From Sesamum alatum (lineage: Eukaryota; Streptophyta; Magnoliopsida; Lamiales; Pedaliaceae): a DNA stretch of 64,000 bases. The stretch lies in NCBI GenBank assembly GCA_034509735.1, contig JACGWO010000003.1, positions 37,160,466-37,224,465 on the forward strand, read 5' to 3'. The position numbers and the translations under genes were made by a program. The notes under the pieces were generated by a model. That model had not been told where the DNA came from and did not search any database. It saw only the letters and a list, made by a program, of their open reading frames with translations. Below are positions 39,321 through 50,586 of this stretch, in pieces; the first letter of the stretch is position 1; every line of letters starts with the position of its first letter.

Positions 39321-40658
39321 ATAAACTTAGAAAAATAAAATATTTCAAAGCGTATATTTGTTTTTGGTAATTTGACTTTAATTTATCAACTTAATTTCTT
39401 TAAATTATCCATTAGTTTGACGAAACGGATATCCCTAAGAGATCATTAGTTAATATCTTATTTATGTATGAGTATTAGTCTATTTTATTAACAATTATTT
39501 ATCTGTTATAGAATTTGACTCATTATGCATATTATTATATAGTGATAATAATATAAATATTAAATTTATGATATAATTTCAATTGTTTGATAAGAAAATA
39601 TTAAATTATGCATTTATAAATAAATTACCGTTAATTTAGAATACCATCCATATAAAAATAATATAACTCGACCACAACCGACTTACAATGCCAATCACAT
39701 AAAATAGTTAACATTACATTCTATAAAGTAAGCACTCGCATTTTTATTGTATATAATTTCAAGGTTAAATTACATAGTCCTAGAATCAAATTTACACAAA
39801 TATTTCAAGTCATTTACAAAATCTCGATGTACTCCTTAAGGAACATGTTTAATTTACAAAGAACATAAAGTGTTTATATAATTAAATTTAACCATAAAGT
39901 GCGCCAATGCAATTTATTCTAAGTTTGTCAGTATAACTTATCCTAAGATAAATTGCGAGTGCAGTACGCCTCCTGAATGGAGGGGGTGTTTTGCCTTATT
40001 TTGGAGGTCACGGGGGATCTTTTTGGTTTTTTATTTTTTATAGGGGGTTTTTCTGAATATTTTTTAAAACACAGGAGAGTAAATTGCATTTACCCTTATA
40101 ATTAGATATGATCAAGGAGGGAGTTTGATATAATTTGGGTTGAATTTTTCGTTGTAAATTATATTATATTTTCTATTATGTTCAATATATATACATACAC
40201 AGTATAATTTTTTGGGATAATTACATTCATACCCCTAATTTATGGTCTGTTTACACAAATTACCCGACCTTTTGAATAATTCTACATACACCCACTAGAA
40301 ATGTAAGCATCATTTATACAAACCACTCTTATTTTTTTAGAATATTGTACTTACACCCCTCAAAAGTATCGATATTATTACACAAATTATCCCTATTTTT
40401 TGACTATCAATGGTGATTTTTGTAATTATGCAAAAAGCAAGAATGATTTGTATAAATAAACTATAAATCAGAAAATATAGATATAATTATCATTAAAATA
40501 TATAATATCATTTTATACACGTAGTGTGTACATATTGAAATAGTGTTGGCGACGGATATGATTTACCCTTATCCTAATAGGAATCATGTAATGATTTTTC
40601 TTTTGTAACCTTGTCGACCTTTGATTGGCTACGACAAACATGCCACTCTCTCAGAGAT
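39321..40658. other. Gene-free AT-rich DNA with dispersed repeats
   Basis: No gene supported. The 40125-40200 stretch resembles one arm of the foldback MITE at 9410-9602, and 40214-40492 belongs to the dispersed family also seen at 14846-15098 and 42310-42480. Confidence 0.45.
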
Positions 40659-40744
40659 ACGTGTGACCTAATGCTCATATGCATGTGAACAAGACTGCAA
40701 CAGCTTTCTCTCGTTACAAGCCACGTTTACAGACATATATATAT
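40659..40744 (+). promoter_or_regulatory. ABRE core, RY core and TATA upstream of the small ORF
   Basis: ACGTGT at 40659-40664 matches an abscisic-acid response core. TGCATG at 40680-40685 is an RY core (CATGCA on the other strand), the site bound by B3 factors in seeds. A TATA-like run is at 40736-40744, ~45 bases before the ATG. Motif matches are seen; seed or ABA control is inference. Confidence 0.4.
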
Positions 40745-40788
40745 GTACATGTACGACGAAATAATCCACAACTTCCCCAATAGCTCAA

Positions 40789-41016
40789 ATGGAGGCCAAC
40801 AAAGAGAGAAAAGAGCAGACGGAAAAGCAGCAGCGCTGTGATAAAGATCCAATGGCTAAAGCAAGGGAGGTCGTTCGAGAAGCTGTCATCGGAAAAAGTC
40901 GTGATTATGGAGACGCAGAAAATGTTCAAAGTCGTGCCTCTGCTAATGCCGAGCAGCCAGAAGACGTTTTAGCTTATTCAAGAACTGTGCTCCACACCGA
41001 TTCTTCGCTTGAGTGA
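40789..41016 (+). CDS. Small hydrophilic protein, unrecognised (LEA-like composition)
   Basis: Single-exon ORF of 75 residues starting MEANKERKEQTEKQQR and ending HTDSSLE. It is rich in Lys, Arg, Glu, Gln and Ala, has one Cys, and has no hydrophobic stretch, signal peptide or membrane segment; the middle (AKAREVVREAVIGKSRDYGD) could form an amphipathic helix. I do not recognise the family. The ORF has good +4 G context, no rare-codon pattern, and lies downstream of a TATA-like run with ABRE and RY cores, which together suggest a seed or stress-type LEA-like protein. It could also be a chance ORF. No neighbour helps assign it. Confidence 0.55.
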   Translation: MEANKERKEQTEKQQRCDKDPMAKAREVVREAVIGKSRDYGDAENVQSRASANAEQPEDVLAYSRTVLHTDSSLE

Positions 41017-41588
41017 TCAGACTTTGGAGATTTTAGGGTTTGTCGGATTTAATAATATTAAGTTCTGTATTGCAGTGTACTTGTGGTGTGATTAGTCGAA
41101 TGTCGTTGTAACTAATTATATGATTTTTCTGTCTTTGCAGTTTTAGTTTAACCTTGTCAGGGTTTTTGATGTTTACCTCTGTGAATCTGTTGTGCTTTTG
41201 GAGTTGTTTTTGTTTGTGTTAACTCACAAAGTATGTATCAGCAATATTAAGCTGTTCTAAGCTTATATGTTTCTAATTAAAGTGTGTTCGCAATAACTTG
41301 TCTAGATAAGTTGTCTTGAAATTTCTGAATTATATTTAGTTAAGGATATAATTATATTGGCTTAATTGCAAATATTATGCCCTATAATATTAGGGGTGAT
41401 AAAATAAGGAGTCTATAAATAGGGGTGACAAATAGTGCCCCGGTATTAAATATTTTTTGGTAATTGTAAGACTCCAACCATTAAAACTGGTCGGAATTTG
41501 ATAACGTGAAAAGAAATTAGAGTTTTTTTGGGGGAAAAAGCTGACTGCGCATGTTTTTAAGACATCATGCAACATAAGCGCTCACATG
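41017..41588. other. 3' flank of the small ORF
   Basis: T-rich DNA that plausibly contains a 3'UTR. No further gene. Confidence 0.4.
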
Positions 41589-41870
41589 AAAAAAATTGTA
41601 TAAAATAAATTTTAAATTTATATTATAAATATAATTATAAATTATAGAAATAAAATTATTTTTTAATATAAATTTAAAAAATAAAATTATTATATAATAT
41701 ATATATATTTAAGAAAAAAATTGTATAAAATAAATTTTAAATTTATCTTATGTATATAATTATAAATTATAGAAATAAAAAATTATTTTTTAATATAAAT
41801 TTAAAAAAAAATTATTATAATATATATATATATTTAAAAAATTGTAAAATAAATTGTAAATTTATATTAT
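41589..41870. repeat. AT-rich tandem array, ~124-bp unit, about 2.3 copies
   Basis: Units begin AAAAAATTGTATAAAATAAA at ~41589, ~41713 and (partial) ~41835. Each contains TTTTTTAATATAAATTTAAA and a terminal (TA)n run. Almost no G or C. Confidence 0.8.
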
Positions 41871-41875
41871 GTGGG

Positions 41876-41930
41876 TTGCAGGCCTGGGGGTAGGGGCCGA
41901 GGGTGGGGGTGGCGCTGGGGGTTTTGCTTT
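41876..41930 (+). other. G-rich island (potential G-quadruplex)
   Basis: Directly after the AT array, five G-runs occur within 36 bases: 41886-41890, 41893-41896, 41901-41903, 41905-41909, 41917-41921. AT-rich DNA resumes immediately after. Four or more G-tracts with short loops meet the usual G-quadruplex rule. Confidence 0.7.
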
Positions 41931-42487
41931 TATCTTAAATTTATATTATATAAAAATAATAATTTTATTTTTTTATAATTTATTATTATAAAATACTAAT
42001 TTATGTTTTATAATTTTAGGAAAATTTTCAAGTAAGTGCTTATGTAGCAGAAGAAAATAAGAAAATATCTTAGTTGCTAATTGATTTTTTTATTACAATT
42101 CCACATCAGCAAAAACTCCAAAAAATGTCTTAATTTTTGTCCACATCAGCAAATTTCGACCACCTTCAAAAATTCGATAGCCAGAATCCTGTACTTGCCA
42201 AAAAAAAATAATAATAATAATTTTGGGGCATTATTTGCTAATTCTATATTTAGGATCTTATTTTGCTACCCTCCTTAATATACGTGGCAGTAAATACAAT
42301 TAAGCTTAATTATATTTATGCTCCTTAATATAGGATTTATTTATGCAAATTACTCTTACTTTTTGGATAGTTACACGTGCTCGTTAGAAATGTCAACGAT
42401 ATTTACACATATCATCCTTATTTTTTGAAAAATTACATATACATCTAAAAAACGTCAATATTATTTACGCAAATCATACTTGTGTTA
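41931..42487. other. Gene-free AT-rich DNA
   Basis: No gene. 42310-42480 is a copy of the dispersed repeat seen at 14846-15098 and 40214-40492. Confidence 0.4.
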
Positions 42488-42984
42488 GGGTTAATTACAC
42501 TTACACCCCCTCTGAGAATGTATAATTACACTTTCCCCCAAAAAGGTTTTGAAATTACACTTACACCCCCTCCGAAAATTCTCTGTTTACACCTGACCCC
42601 CATCCGTTAGAGTTTGGACGAAAAATGTTCACGTGAACAAAAATAATTACATAAATTTTTAATTTTTTCCATCATTTAACATTCTCATGTATATTTTTGT
42701 ACTTATAAGAGGATAAGTGTAACGTATATGAATGGAGTGAGGCCAATATTATTATATTTTTTCCTTATAAGTACAAAATTATTGCACGAGAATGTTATGA
42801 GAGGTAAAATTGAAAATTTATGTAATTATTTTTGTTGAAATGAACATTTTCCGCCCAAACTTTAACGAATGGATGTCAGGTGTAAACAAAGATTTTTTAG
42901 AGGGGGTGTAAATGTAATTTCAAAACTTCTTTGGGGGAAAGTGTAATTATGCATTTTCAGAGGGGGTCTAAGTGTAATTAACCC
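42488..42984. mobile_element. Foldback MITE with long inverted arms
   Basis: Left end GGGTTAATTACACTTACACC; right end its reverse complement with one change (AGTGTAATTAACCC). Arms extend ~200 bp each side, with matched blocks such as TTTACACCTGACCCCCATCC against GGATGTCAGGTGTAAACA. The same family as 27871-28365. No coding capacity. Confidence 0.85.
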
Positions 42985-43050
42985 ATTTTCGAAAATTGCA
43001 TATATACCTCTAAAAACATCAATATTGTTACCTCTATTTCTTGACGGATT

Positions 43051-43485
43051 AAATGTATTTTTGGTCCCGTATCTGAGGTTATTTGGCGTTTTCGTTCTTT
43101 AACATTCTAGTGTTGCATTTTAATCCTGTATTTTTTTAATTTTCGCAAGTTCAGTCCTTTTGTTCATCGAAGTTCACCTCCACTGGCGAGACGGGTGAAC
43201 TCCAACAAAAAAATGATTGAAATTACAAAATTTAAAATGCAGGATCAAAATGCTATTTTAGAAAGTTAAAGGACAAAAATACTGACAGAAATCCAATAGA
43301 AATAAAAAAATCAATTTTAAAATATCAAGTGATAGGCACATACATTTGTCCAGCGAGAAAGACGAACTCCGGTGAAAAAATAACTAAAAGAATGAAAAGA
43401 TACAAGATCAAAACGATATCCTAAAAAGTTAAAGGATTAAAATGCAAATGTCTTAAGTTACGGGACCAAAAATATATTTAAGTCA
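43051..43485. mobile_element. Foldback MITE (GGTCCCGTA ends)
   Basis: Left end TTTTTGGTCCCGTATCTGAG; right end CTTAAGTTACGGGACCAAAA. Internally CACTGGCGAGACGGGTGAAC is near the turn, and GTTAAAGGA/TCTTTAAC blocks mirror each other. Related sequence occurs in the MSR-like intron at ~21640-21960. Confidence 0.7.
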
Positions 43486-43646
43486 TTTTTTGACTGTTAG
43501 AGGTGATTTAAGTGAATTTAATATAAATAGACCAAATCAGGAAGCGTAAATATAATTATCTTTTTAATTAATTATAGTGAAAATTGTGACATTTGAAAAT
43601 TAAATTGTGAAAGTCAAATAAAATTGAAGTTTGAGTTTCGCGAAAA

Positions 43647-44048
43647 ATTAGGGAAAAATTTTTTTTTGGTCCCGTAAGACTAGGACGTTATTTGTTTTGG
43701 TACCACAACTTAGGTAGGTAGCTGTTTTAGTCCCATAACATGACATTTTGGGACCAAAAAAACTGAAAAACGTGTTTTATGGGACTAAAACAGCCACCTA
43801 CATTTGAGACCAAAAAAATGAAAAACATATTTTATGGGACTAAAACAACTACCTAGCTAAGTTGCACATGACATTTTGGGACCAAAAAAAATTAAAAAAC
43901 GTGTTTTATGGGACTAAAACAGCCACTTACATTTGGGACAAAAAAAACTGAAAAACGTGTTTTGTGGGATTAAAACAGCCACCTACCTAAGTTGTGGTAC
44001 CAGATCAAATAATATCCTAATATTACAGGATTAAAAAAAATATTTTAC
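43647..44048. mobile_element. Foldback element with internal tandem copies
   Basis: The ends mirror each other around TGGTACCACAACTTAGGTAG (left) and CTACCTAAGTTGTGGTACCA (right). Inside, a block GGGACCAAAA...CGTGTTTTATGGGACTAAAA is repeated about four times. Non-coding. Confidence 0.75.
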
Positions 44049-44848
44049 CCCAAAAAATAATGATAGATATAATTTTATTGATAAACTACCTACAAAAAAG
44101 TTCAGGGGAGATTAGATTTTTTTATGTAAATGGGTTTAATTAAATAGTTTAAATAACTTTTATTATCAAGTATAAAGCTAGTAGTCGCCTTTGTCTTTTT
44201 TCTTTTTTCTTTTTAAAGAAATATATTGATAGTTAAAAACCAACATATTATTATTACAACAGTTAGTACGTAATATATCGATATTTTTAATTAATCAATA
44301 AATTTAAAGTAAATAAACAAAAAAAATACTATTATTGAAAATAAAATAACTACTTGCATTTGTATGATCGAATTCACAACGTTTAAGTATGAGATCTTAA
44401 CCTCGTCACTCAAACAATGAGTCATGATTGCTAAGTATTTAAAATGAATTTATAAAGCTTGTACTAACTATTTAAAATGAACTCATACTTTTAAACAATT
44501 CTAAGTAATAAATTTTGGATCACGATGAAAATACCTCTGAATGATCTACACAAAAATAAATTTTAGGTCAGATGATTAATAATAGGCACAAGCTAAGTGG
44601 AATAAAAGCCATAAAGTAAATGATTTTATTAACTAGCAAATACTAATCTTTAGTGAATTAAAACATTTTATATAGAAAAAAGAGACATAGAATGTGAAAT
44701 TTCTATTTTGTTGAGTTTTTATGTTTAAGAAAATTTGTTTGGATTTAATGGCACAATATCGATCTTATCGAGATAAATGAGAATTAATTCTAATTTTCAC
44801 ATTATAAAAAGAGATTAAAGATCGAATCACATGATAATTAATACGCAG
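44049..44848. other. Gene-free AT-rich DNA
   Basis: No gene. ~44370-44420 has a weak tRNA-like (SINE fragment) look. Confidence 0.35.
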
Positions 44849-45121
44849 GCCGATGAGGTCTAGTTTAATTGGCGAAGATGAAGTCCCATAATCCTAAAGG
44901 TCATGGGTTTGGACCCCTGCGTGGGTTGATGTTATTTGTACTGTATAGTAGGTATGATTTATTGCTGTAATAGCAAGGTATTTGTTTATGTGACATTATT
45001 GATTTGATTGTTTGTAATTGTCTTTGTTCGATATTGATAACTGACATGATTGAATGTAATCACTTTACTTTTAATTTATAAAAATTTATCGTTTCCATTT
45101 TTTTTTTAAAAAAAAGAAAAC
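44849..45121 (+). mobile_element. tRNA-derived SINE, 10-bp TSD
   Basis: Starts GGCCGATGAGGTCTAGTTTA, carries a diverged B box (GGGTTTGGACCCC) near 44907, and ends in an A-rich tail. Flanked by TAATACGCAG at 44839-44848 and 45122-45131. Its body matches the 30060-30323 SINE (read on the minus strand) over its whole length. Confidence 0.93.
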
Positions 45122-45156
45122 TAATACGCAGTTTTCAAGACCTACATTCATCCACT

Positions 45157-45232
45157 AAAGGCACGGCAAGAATTCGAGCCCATATTATGAATAAGACGAC
45201 ACACAACTTTAACCACTAAACTATAATAATTG
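45157..45232 (-). repeat. SINE-like tRNA-derived fragment
   Basis: On the minus strand it reads TATAGTTTAGTGGTTAAAGT (A-box-like) and then GGGCTCGAATTC (B-box-like). No tail or target duplication was identified. A similar fragment lies at ~60358-60405 (-). Confidence 0.45.
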
Positions 45233-45304
45233 ACGACTAGATAGGTAATATCAAGACACAAGAATAATCAAGAATCTCGCGGATACTCATTAGGGGTCTG
45301 AAAT

Positions 45305-45473
45305 TGGGCCTTCAGTCCATATAGTTCTTCAAGGTTGGATCCATGTAAGAGAATTTAGACCCAACGCTAAGCCCAATTGAAATAAGAATGGAGCCTTTTT
45401 CTTCTGGCTATATATTCATTAATCTAGGGTTTATTTGACTTCATTTTTCCGAGCCACTCACCAGGAACCCTAG
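45305..45473 (+). promoter_or_regulatory. Ribosomal-protein-type promoter of uL30/L7
   Basis: Two site II elements, TGGGCC at 45305-45310 and TGGGCT (minus strand) at 45370-45375, precede a TATA-like TATATATT at 45409-45416. Telo-box motifs follow: TAGGGTTT at 45425-45432 and AACCCTAG at 45466-45473. This combination is the known signature of plant translation-machinery genes, where TCP factors bind site II elements. Confidence 0.75.
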
Positions 45474-45491
45474 CGAGCTAGCTCCGATCAG

Positions 45492-46118
45492 GTAATTTGC
45501 TGGTTTTTACCTTGATTTTTTGTGTTCTAGGTCGCGAATGACTAATTTCTGTATTTTCATTATCGATGGATGTTGAATTGAATGGAGAAGGGGCACCTTT
45601 TTAGTGATTGCACGAGTTGAAAACAGTGGATATGATGATATTTCTTTTCTTTTTTCTTTTTTTGTTCTTTTCTGTTTATTTTGGGGGAGGAAGGTGTGGC
45701 CTTTTTTTAGGCGTATATGCATTGTGGTGTTTCCTTCAGGATTATGTTCAAATTAGTATTCGGTGATGGCGTAGTGTTTGAGTCATTAGAGGTTTATCAC
45801 GCAGTATTTCTTTGAAATGTACTTGGATGTTTTTGAAATGTTTATTCTCCAAGTTCTACAAGAGATATCTCTGCCATGGAGGGATCAGGTTGCTCCATGC
45901 ATTGAAGGAGAAAGATCTCTTGGAGAAATTGATCAGTTATGTTTTGGTACTAGTGTTTCTAGAAGAAATTTCTCCGGTTCAGAAATGAAGAAATATTTGT
46001 TGAATGTTTGCTATTTGTGTTGGGCTTGTGACTGTAAGTACTTTAGCGCACGATTTGGCAATCTTCAATGCTGATAATATCTTGGGTTTTTTGTGTTCCG
46101 ATTTGGTTGTTGTTATAG
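45492..46118 (+). other. 5'UTR intron of the uL30/L7 gene
   Basis: Donor CAG|GTAATT after 45491 and acceptor TTATAG| at 46118, four bases before the start codon. Leader introns are common in plant ribosomal protein genes. An 85-residue ORF inside it looks like chance. Confidence 0.65.
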
Positions 46119-46122
46119 AGAA

Positions 46123-47396
<1,274 letters not shown>

Positions 47397-48090
47397 GCTT
47401 CATACAGTTTTGTTTGCTTAAATGAGTCGCTGTTGAATTTTTCAGACGACTTGGAGTATTAGAACTCAGTTCTATGCTCGATTTTGTAGCTTTACTTATT
47501 TCTTGATTCATGGGTTTTACACCTACACCTTAGACCCTGTTCCAGTTGGATACACTTTGGTTTCTTCTGCAACGATGAAAATCTTCAGTGCGTTTTTAGC
47601 CTTGTATTCCATCCTTAGAACGAGTTCTCGTCTGGGTTCTTGTTATATTCTGGTGTGAGATTTTTTGGAAACAAACGTTAAGGATATTAGACGTAATTTT
47701 TGAACTATAAGGGGTTTGTGTAATTATATCAAATTTCAAAGGACAGCAGAATAATTATCCCGATAGCTTATTCCTTTGGCCTTTGGGAACACTCAAATAT
47801 ATTGATAACTTCTAATTTTAAATTTATAAAAAAACTATACTCAGATATAATAAATTATGTGTTGGTCCTTCTGTTCTATTTGATATAGCCAATCTACGTG
47901 TATAATTTTTTTTTTAATAAAATAAATGGATAATGATACATCCCTCTCGTGAGGTTAGGTGCAACATGTAGACGATTTATGATTTGAAAGATTAGACATA
48001 GTAAAAAATTTATAATTATCACTAATTGATTTATTATTAACTAATTGCAGGTCAAACAAATATTTTCTAACCAAACTATCCTTATACATC
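47397..48090. other. uL30/L7 3' flank and repeat fragments
   Basis: The first part holds the 3'UTR. Fragments of dispersed repeat R lie at 47656-47770 (GGAAACAAACGTTAAGGATA) and 48020-48090. Confidence 0.5.
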
Positions 48091-48735
48091 TATTGCTCTT
48101 TTATTCCACGTTGTGATAGCATGCCAAGGGAGGTTAGAATAGAAAGAGCCTATACTTGGCTAACGGAAGGGCATTCAAAAAAGCCGTGTTTTGTGTCTTG
48201 TTGAAGCTCCCCACAAATTAAGCATGGCAACTCGACAAAGCAGCGCCTAGGGGCAAGATTAACAGTCGTCGTGGCTAGAGCACCTTTGCACAGGCGCTAA
48301 AGGAACCCAAAGATCACCTTCAAACACAAAGTTGAGACCTATCTCTAATACGCCATCTAACTCCTGCCGTAACAGTAGGCCAAGCCTCAAGAATGCTACG
48401 CCATGTGAAGGACATATTGTAGCCTCTCTTGGCTTGGAGGAGGTCATCTCTCGGGAAGTACCACATTTTCAAAATTCTGCTAAGTTTTTGGTTTGATCAA
48501 AATACGCCGCCCTTGCTTAGCGAGTATGACAAGATTGAGAGCCTGCAACTTACCAAATCCGATACCACCCATTGATCTGCTGCCAATCTTTTTTCTAAAC
48601 ATGGCTAAAGAGATCTCGTTTCTTACGTCCCACAAAGTATGGAAGACCCAAATATTTTGCTGGTGTAGAGTCAATTAGGAGCAGAGAATGTTGGCCATCT
48701 CTCCATGATCCCCTATTGGTGTATTGCGACTAAAG
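48091..48735 (-). pseudogene. LINE fragment A (non-LTR reverse transcriptase C-terminal part)
   Basis: Matches LINE B at 53-56 kb in the same orientation, but with two internal gaps relative to it (near 48290 and 48575). Minus-strand reading gives pieces such as LQALNLVILAKQGRRILIKP and IWVFHTLWDVRNEISLAMF. Frames are broken; not functional. Confidence 0.8.
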
Positions 48736-48794
48736 AAATTCAAGAAATTTGTTCATATCACTAATTTTTTTTTTTAATAAAATCATTATTAATT

Positions 48795-49165
48795 CTGATT
48801 GGTTTCCAGGACTATTGTAGGTCAAACAAATATGTCTGATCAAACTAGGTACCCTTATAAATCTTCACATGCTATGCATAAGAGGAGGTCCATCTTCCCC
48901 CTTATAAGATAATTTGATTATATAAGATTTATTTGACTTACAATACGTTTGTAATAAGTCAATAAGGACTATATTTGGATTTTCATTCATTTTTTTTTTT
49001 GGCTGATATTAGTATTTAGTAAATTTTGACTAACGGATGGATCTATTTATTGGACGAAAACAAACGTCAAGAGTACTAGAGTAAGTTATCGAACCACATG
49101 AGTTCTATGTGTAATTACTCCAAACTTTAGAGGACCGGTGAAATTATCCCTAATATAAGTTATAT
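48795..49165. repeat. Dispersed foldback repeat R, copy upstream of gene A
   Basis: Same palindromic block and tail as 29870-30530 and 56140-56520, including TTTGACTAACGGATGGATCT and GGACGAAAACAAACGTCAAG. Part of the segmental duplication that carries the defensin-like gene. Confidence 0.75.
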
Positions 49166-49177
49166 ATATGTTAATTC

Positions 49178-49485
49178 ACTACAAAAAATATGACATTTAA
49201 CCATGGTTAATTATCATGGTTAATACTAAATAATCGTAGCGAATAGTCATTAACCACGGTCACGCAACGGTTGTCGGCCGTGGTGTTTGCAAGGGTGGCG
49301 AAAATATTTGCCATGGCTAAAAGCCATGACGAATGTTTTTACCACGGCTAAAAGTCGTGGCAAATAAATTTTTCATGGTGAAAAAGATAATTTTTGTATC
49401 GATTTTTATTTAATCGTAGTTAATAATAATTATTTACCACGATTTTTAGCCATGATCATTAAAAATGTAGTTAATATTAATTTTT
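49178..49485. mobile_element. CACTA-like insertion upstream of gene A
   Basis: Begins CACTACAAAAAATATGACAT directly after GTTAATT. The interior is full of short inverted motifs (ACCATGGTTA, GCCATGGCTAAAAGCCATG, ACCACGGCTAAAAGTCGTGG). Aligning with copy B shows the flanks (...ATATTAATT / GAATATAA...) joined there without this block, so it is an insertion. A canonical right end (TGTAGTG) is not present, so the element is damaged or atypical. Confidence 0.65.
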
Positions 49486-49965
49486 TTGAATATAAAATGC
49501 AGTAAAATCTGAAATAAAAAATCAAATCCATAGTACATAATTGCCCTAACCTTCGTATTATTAAGTCATAATAACAGCTAAAATCAGTTATAACATTATG
49601 TTAATATTAATCTCAACGAAATCTTGTAAACACGATTCAAAATGATAATTACACCAAAAAATATTGATTTAATCACAACCAGCATTTACAAAAATAATTC
49701 AGCAATCGAATTCAAATGCTCAACTCAATTCAGCCCACTCACCTAAACCAACTTTCCAAAAATCACTCAAAAATCGAAAAAACTCATCCTTACATTCTTT
49801 ACTTTGGCAGCAACCTTAAAATCCTCATCCTACACACAAAATCGAAGATCTCAGTGTCCAAAATATAGAACACATTCTTAATCTCAATTTCCAGAATCAG
49901 AAAAACAACATCAACATACCAATTAATTAATACAGCAACATTAAACCTCGTCAAGCTCTCTAGTC

Positions 49966-49973
49966 TATAAATA
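49966..49973 (+). promoter_or_regulatory. TATA box of defensin-like gene A
   Basis: TATAAATA ~80 bases before the ATG, conserved at the same relative place in copy B (57024-57031). Confidence 0.65.
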
Positions 49974-50051
49974 AGCAACACCACTACTGACTTTCAACAC
50001 AAAAATTTCACAGCCGTGGTCAATTAGTATTGCAACATATATATATAAGAC

Positions 50052-50586
50052 ATGGCCATCATCAAGACTCTCCCCATTCTTCTAATTATCGTTGTCTCCG
50101 CCCTTTTCTTAGGTTAGCTCTCGCTTTATACATTATTGATGTGGGCATGCATCTCATATCGATCACAGATGAAAAGTTTGACCTGCTTAATTATAAGTCC
50201 CAACGCCTCATTTCCCTAGTGATGCACTTTTCAGGATAAAATCATGATACTCATACAAAGCTAAAGTACACGTACATCAATTGTGATAATTGAGTATTAA
50301 TTTTTCAAATATCAAAGAAATATTACTTATTTTGCTTTATTTAATTATAATGAAAATATTCTTGGTTACATGGTTAAATATTAATAATTTAATTTCAGGT
50401 GGGAAGAATGTAGCTGGGCAAGGGAGATGCTGTAGAGAATGGCCAAGTCTTGGAGATTGCAGGGCAGGAGTTGATGATAATCCTGAAACAGATGGAAAAT
50501 GCTGGGTTTACTGTGTCAATGATTGCACCAGAGGAGGTGTTTGCAAGTTTAGAGGTGGTCGCAATGTTTGCCATTGCTACTGCTAA
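50052..50586 (+). CDS. Secreted ten-cysteine defensin-like peptide, copy A
   Basis: Two exons, 50052-50112 and 50399-50586, joined inside a Gly codon, the usual place for the single intron in defensin-like genes. The 82-residue precursor has a signal peptide (MAIIKTLPILLIIVVSALFL) and a mature part of about 60 residues. The mature peptide has ten cysteines spaced CC-x8-C-x13-C-x3-C-x3-C-x5-C-x8-C-x-C-x-C, with motifs DDNPETDGKCW and VCHCYC. This fits the plant DEFL group represented by Arabidopsis putative defensin-like proteins around numbers 19-28 (from memory). Members are secreted and disulfide-rich; antimicrobial or reproductive signalling roles are known for relatives but not shown here. 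It differs from copy B at two mature positions (Asn/Ser, Gln/Glu). Confidence 0.93.

Noticed and set aside
41589..41870. CRISPR-like array
   Set aside because: The repeats are long, contiguous and without unique spacers, and this is a plant genome.
45817..46074. 85-residue ORF upstream of uL30/L7
   Set aside because: Falls wholly inside the proposed 5'UTR intron and has no recognisable domain.
49178..49485. MicroRNA precursor, because of strong palindromes
   Set aside because: The palindromes are many and short, and the block starts with a CACTA terminus; a transposon explains it better.
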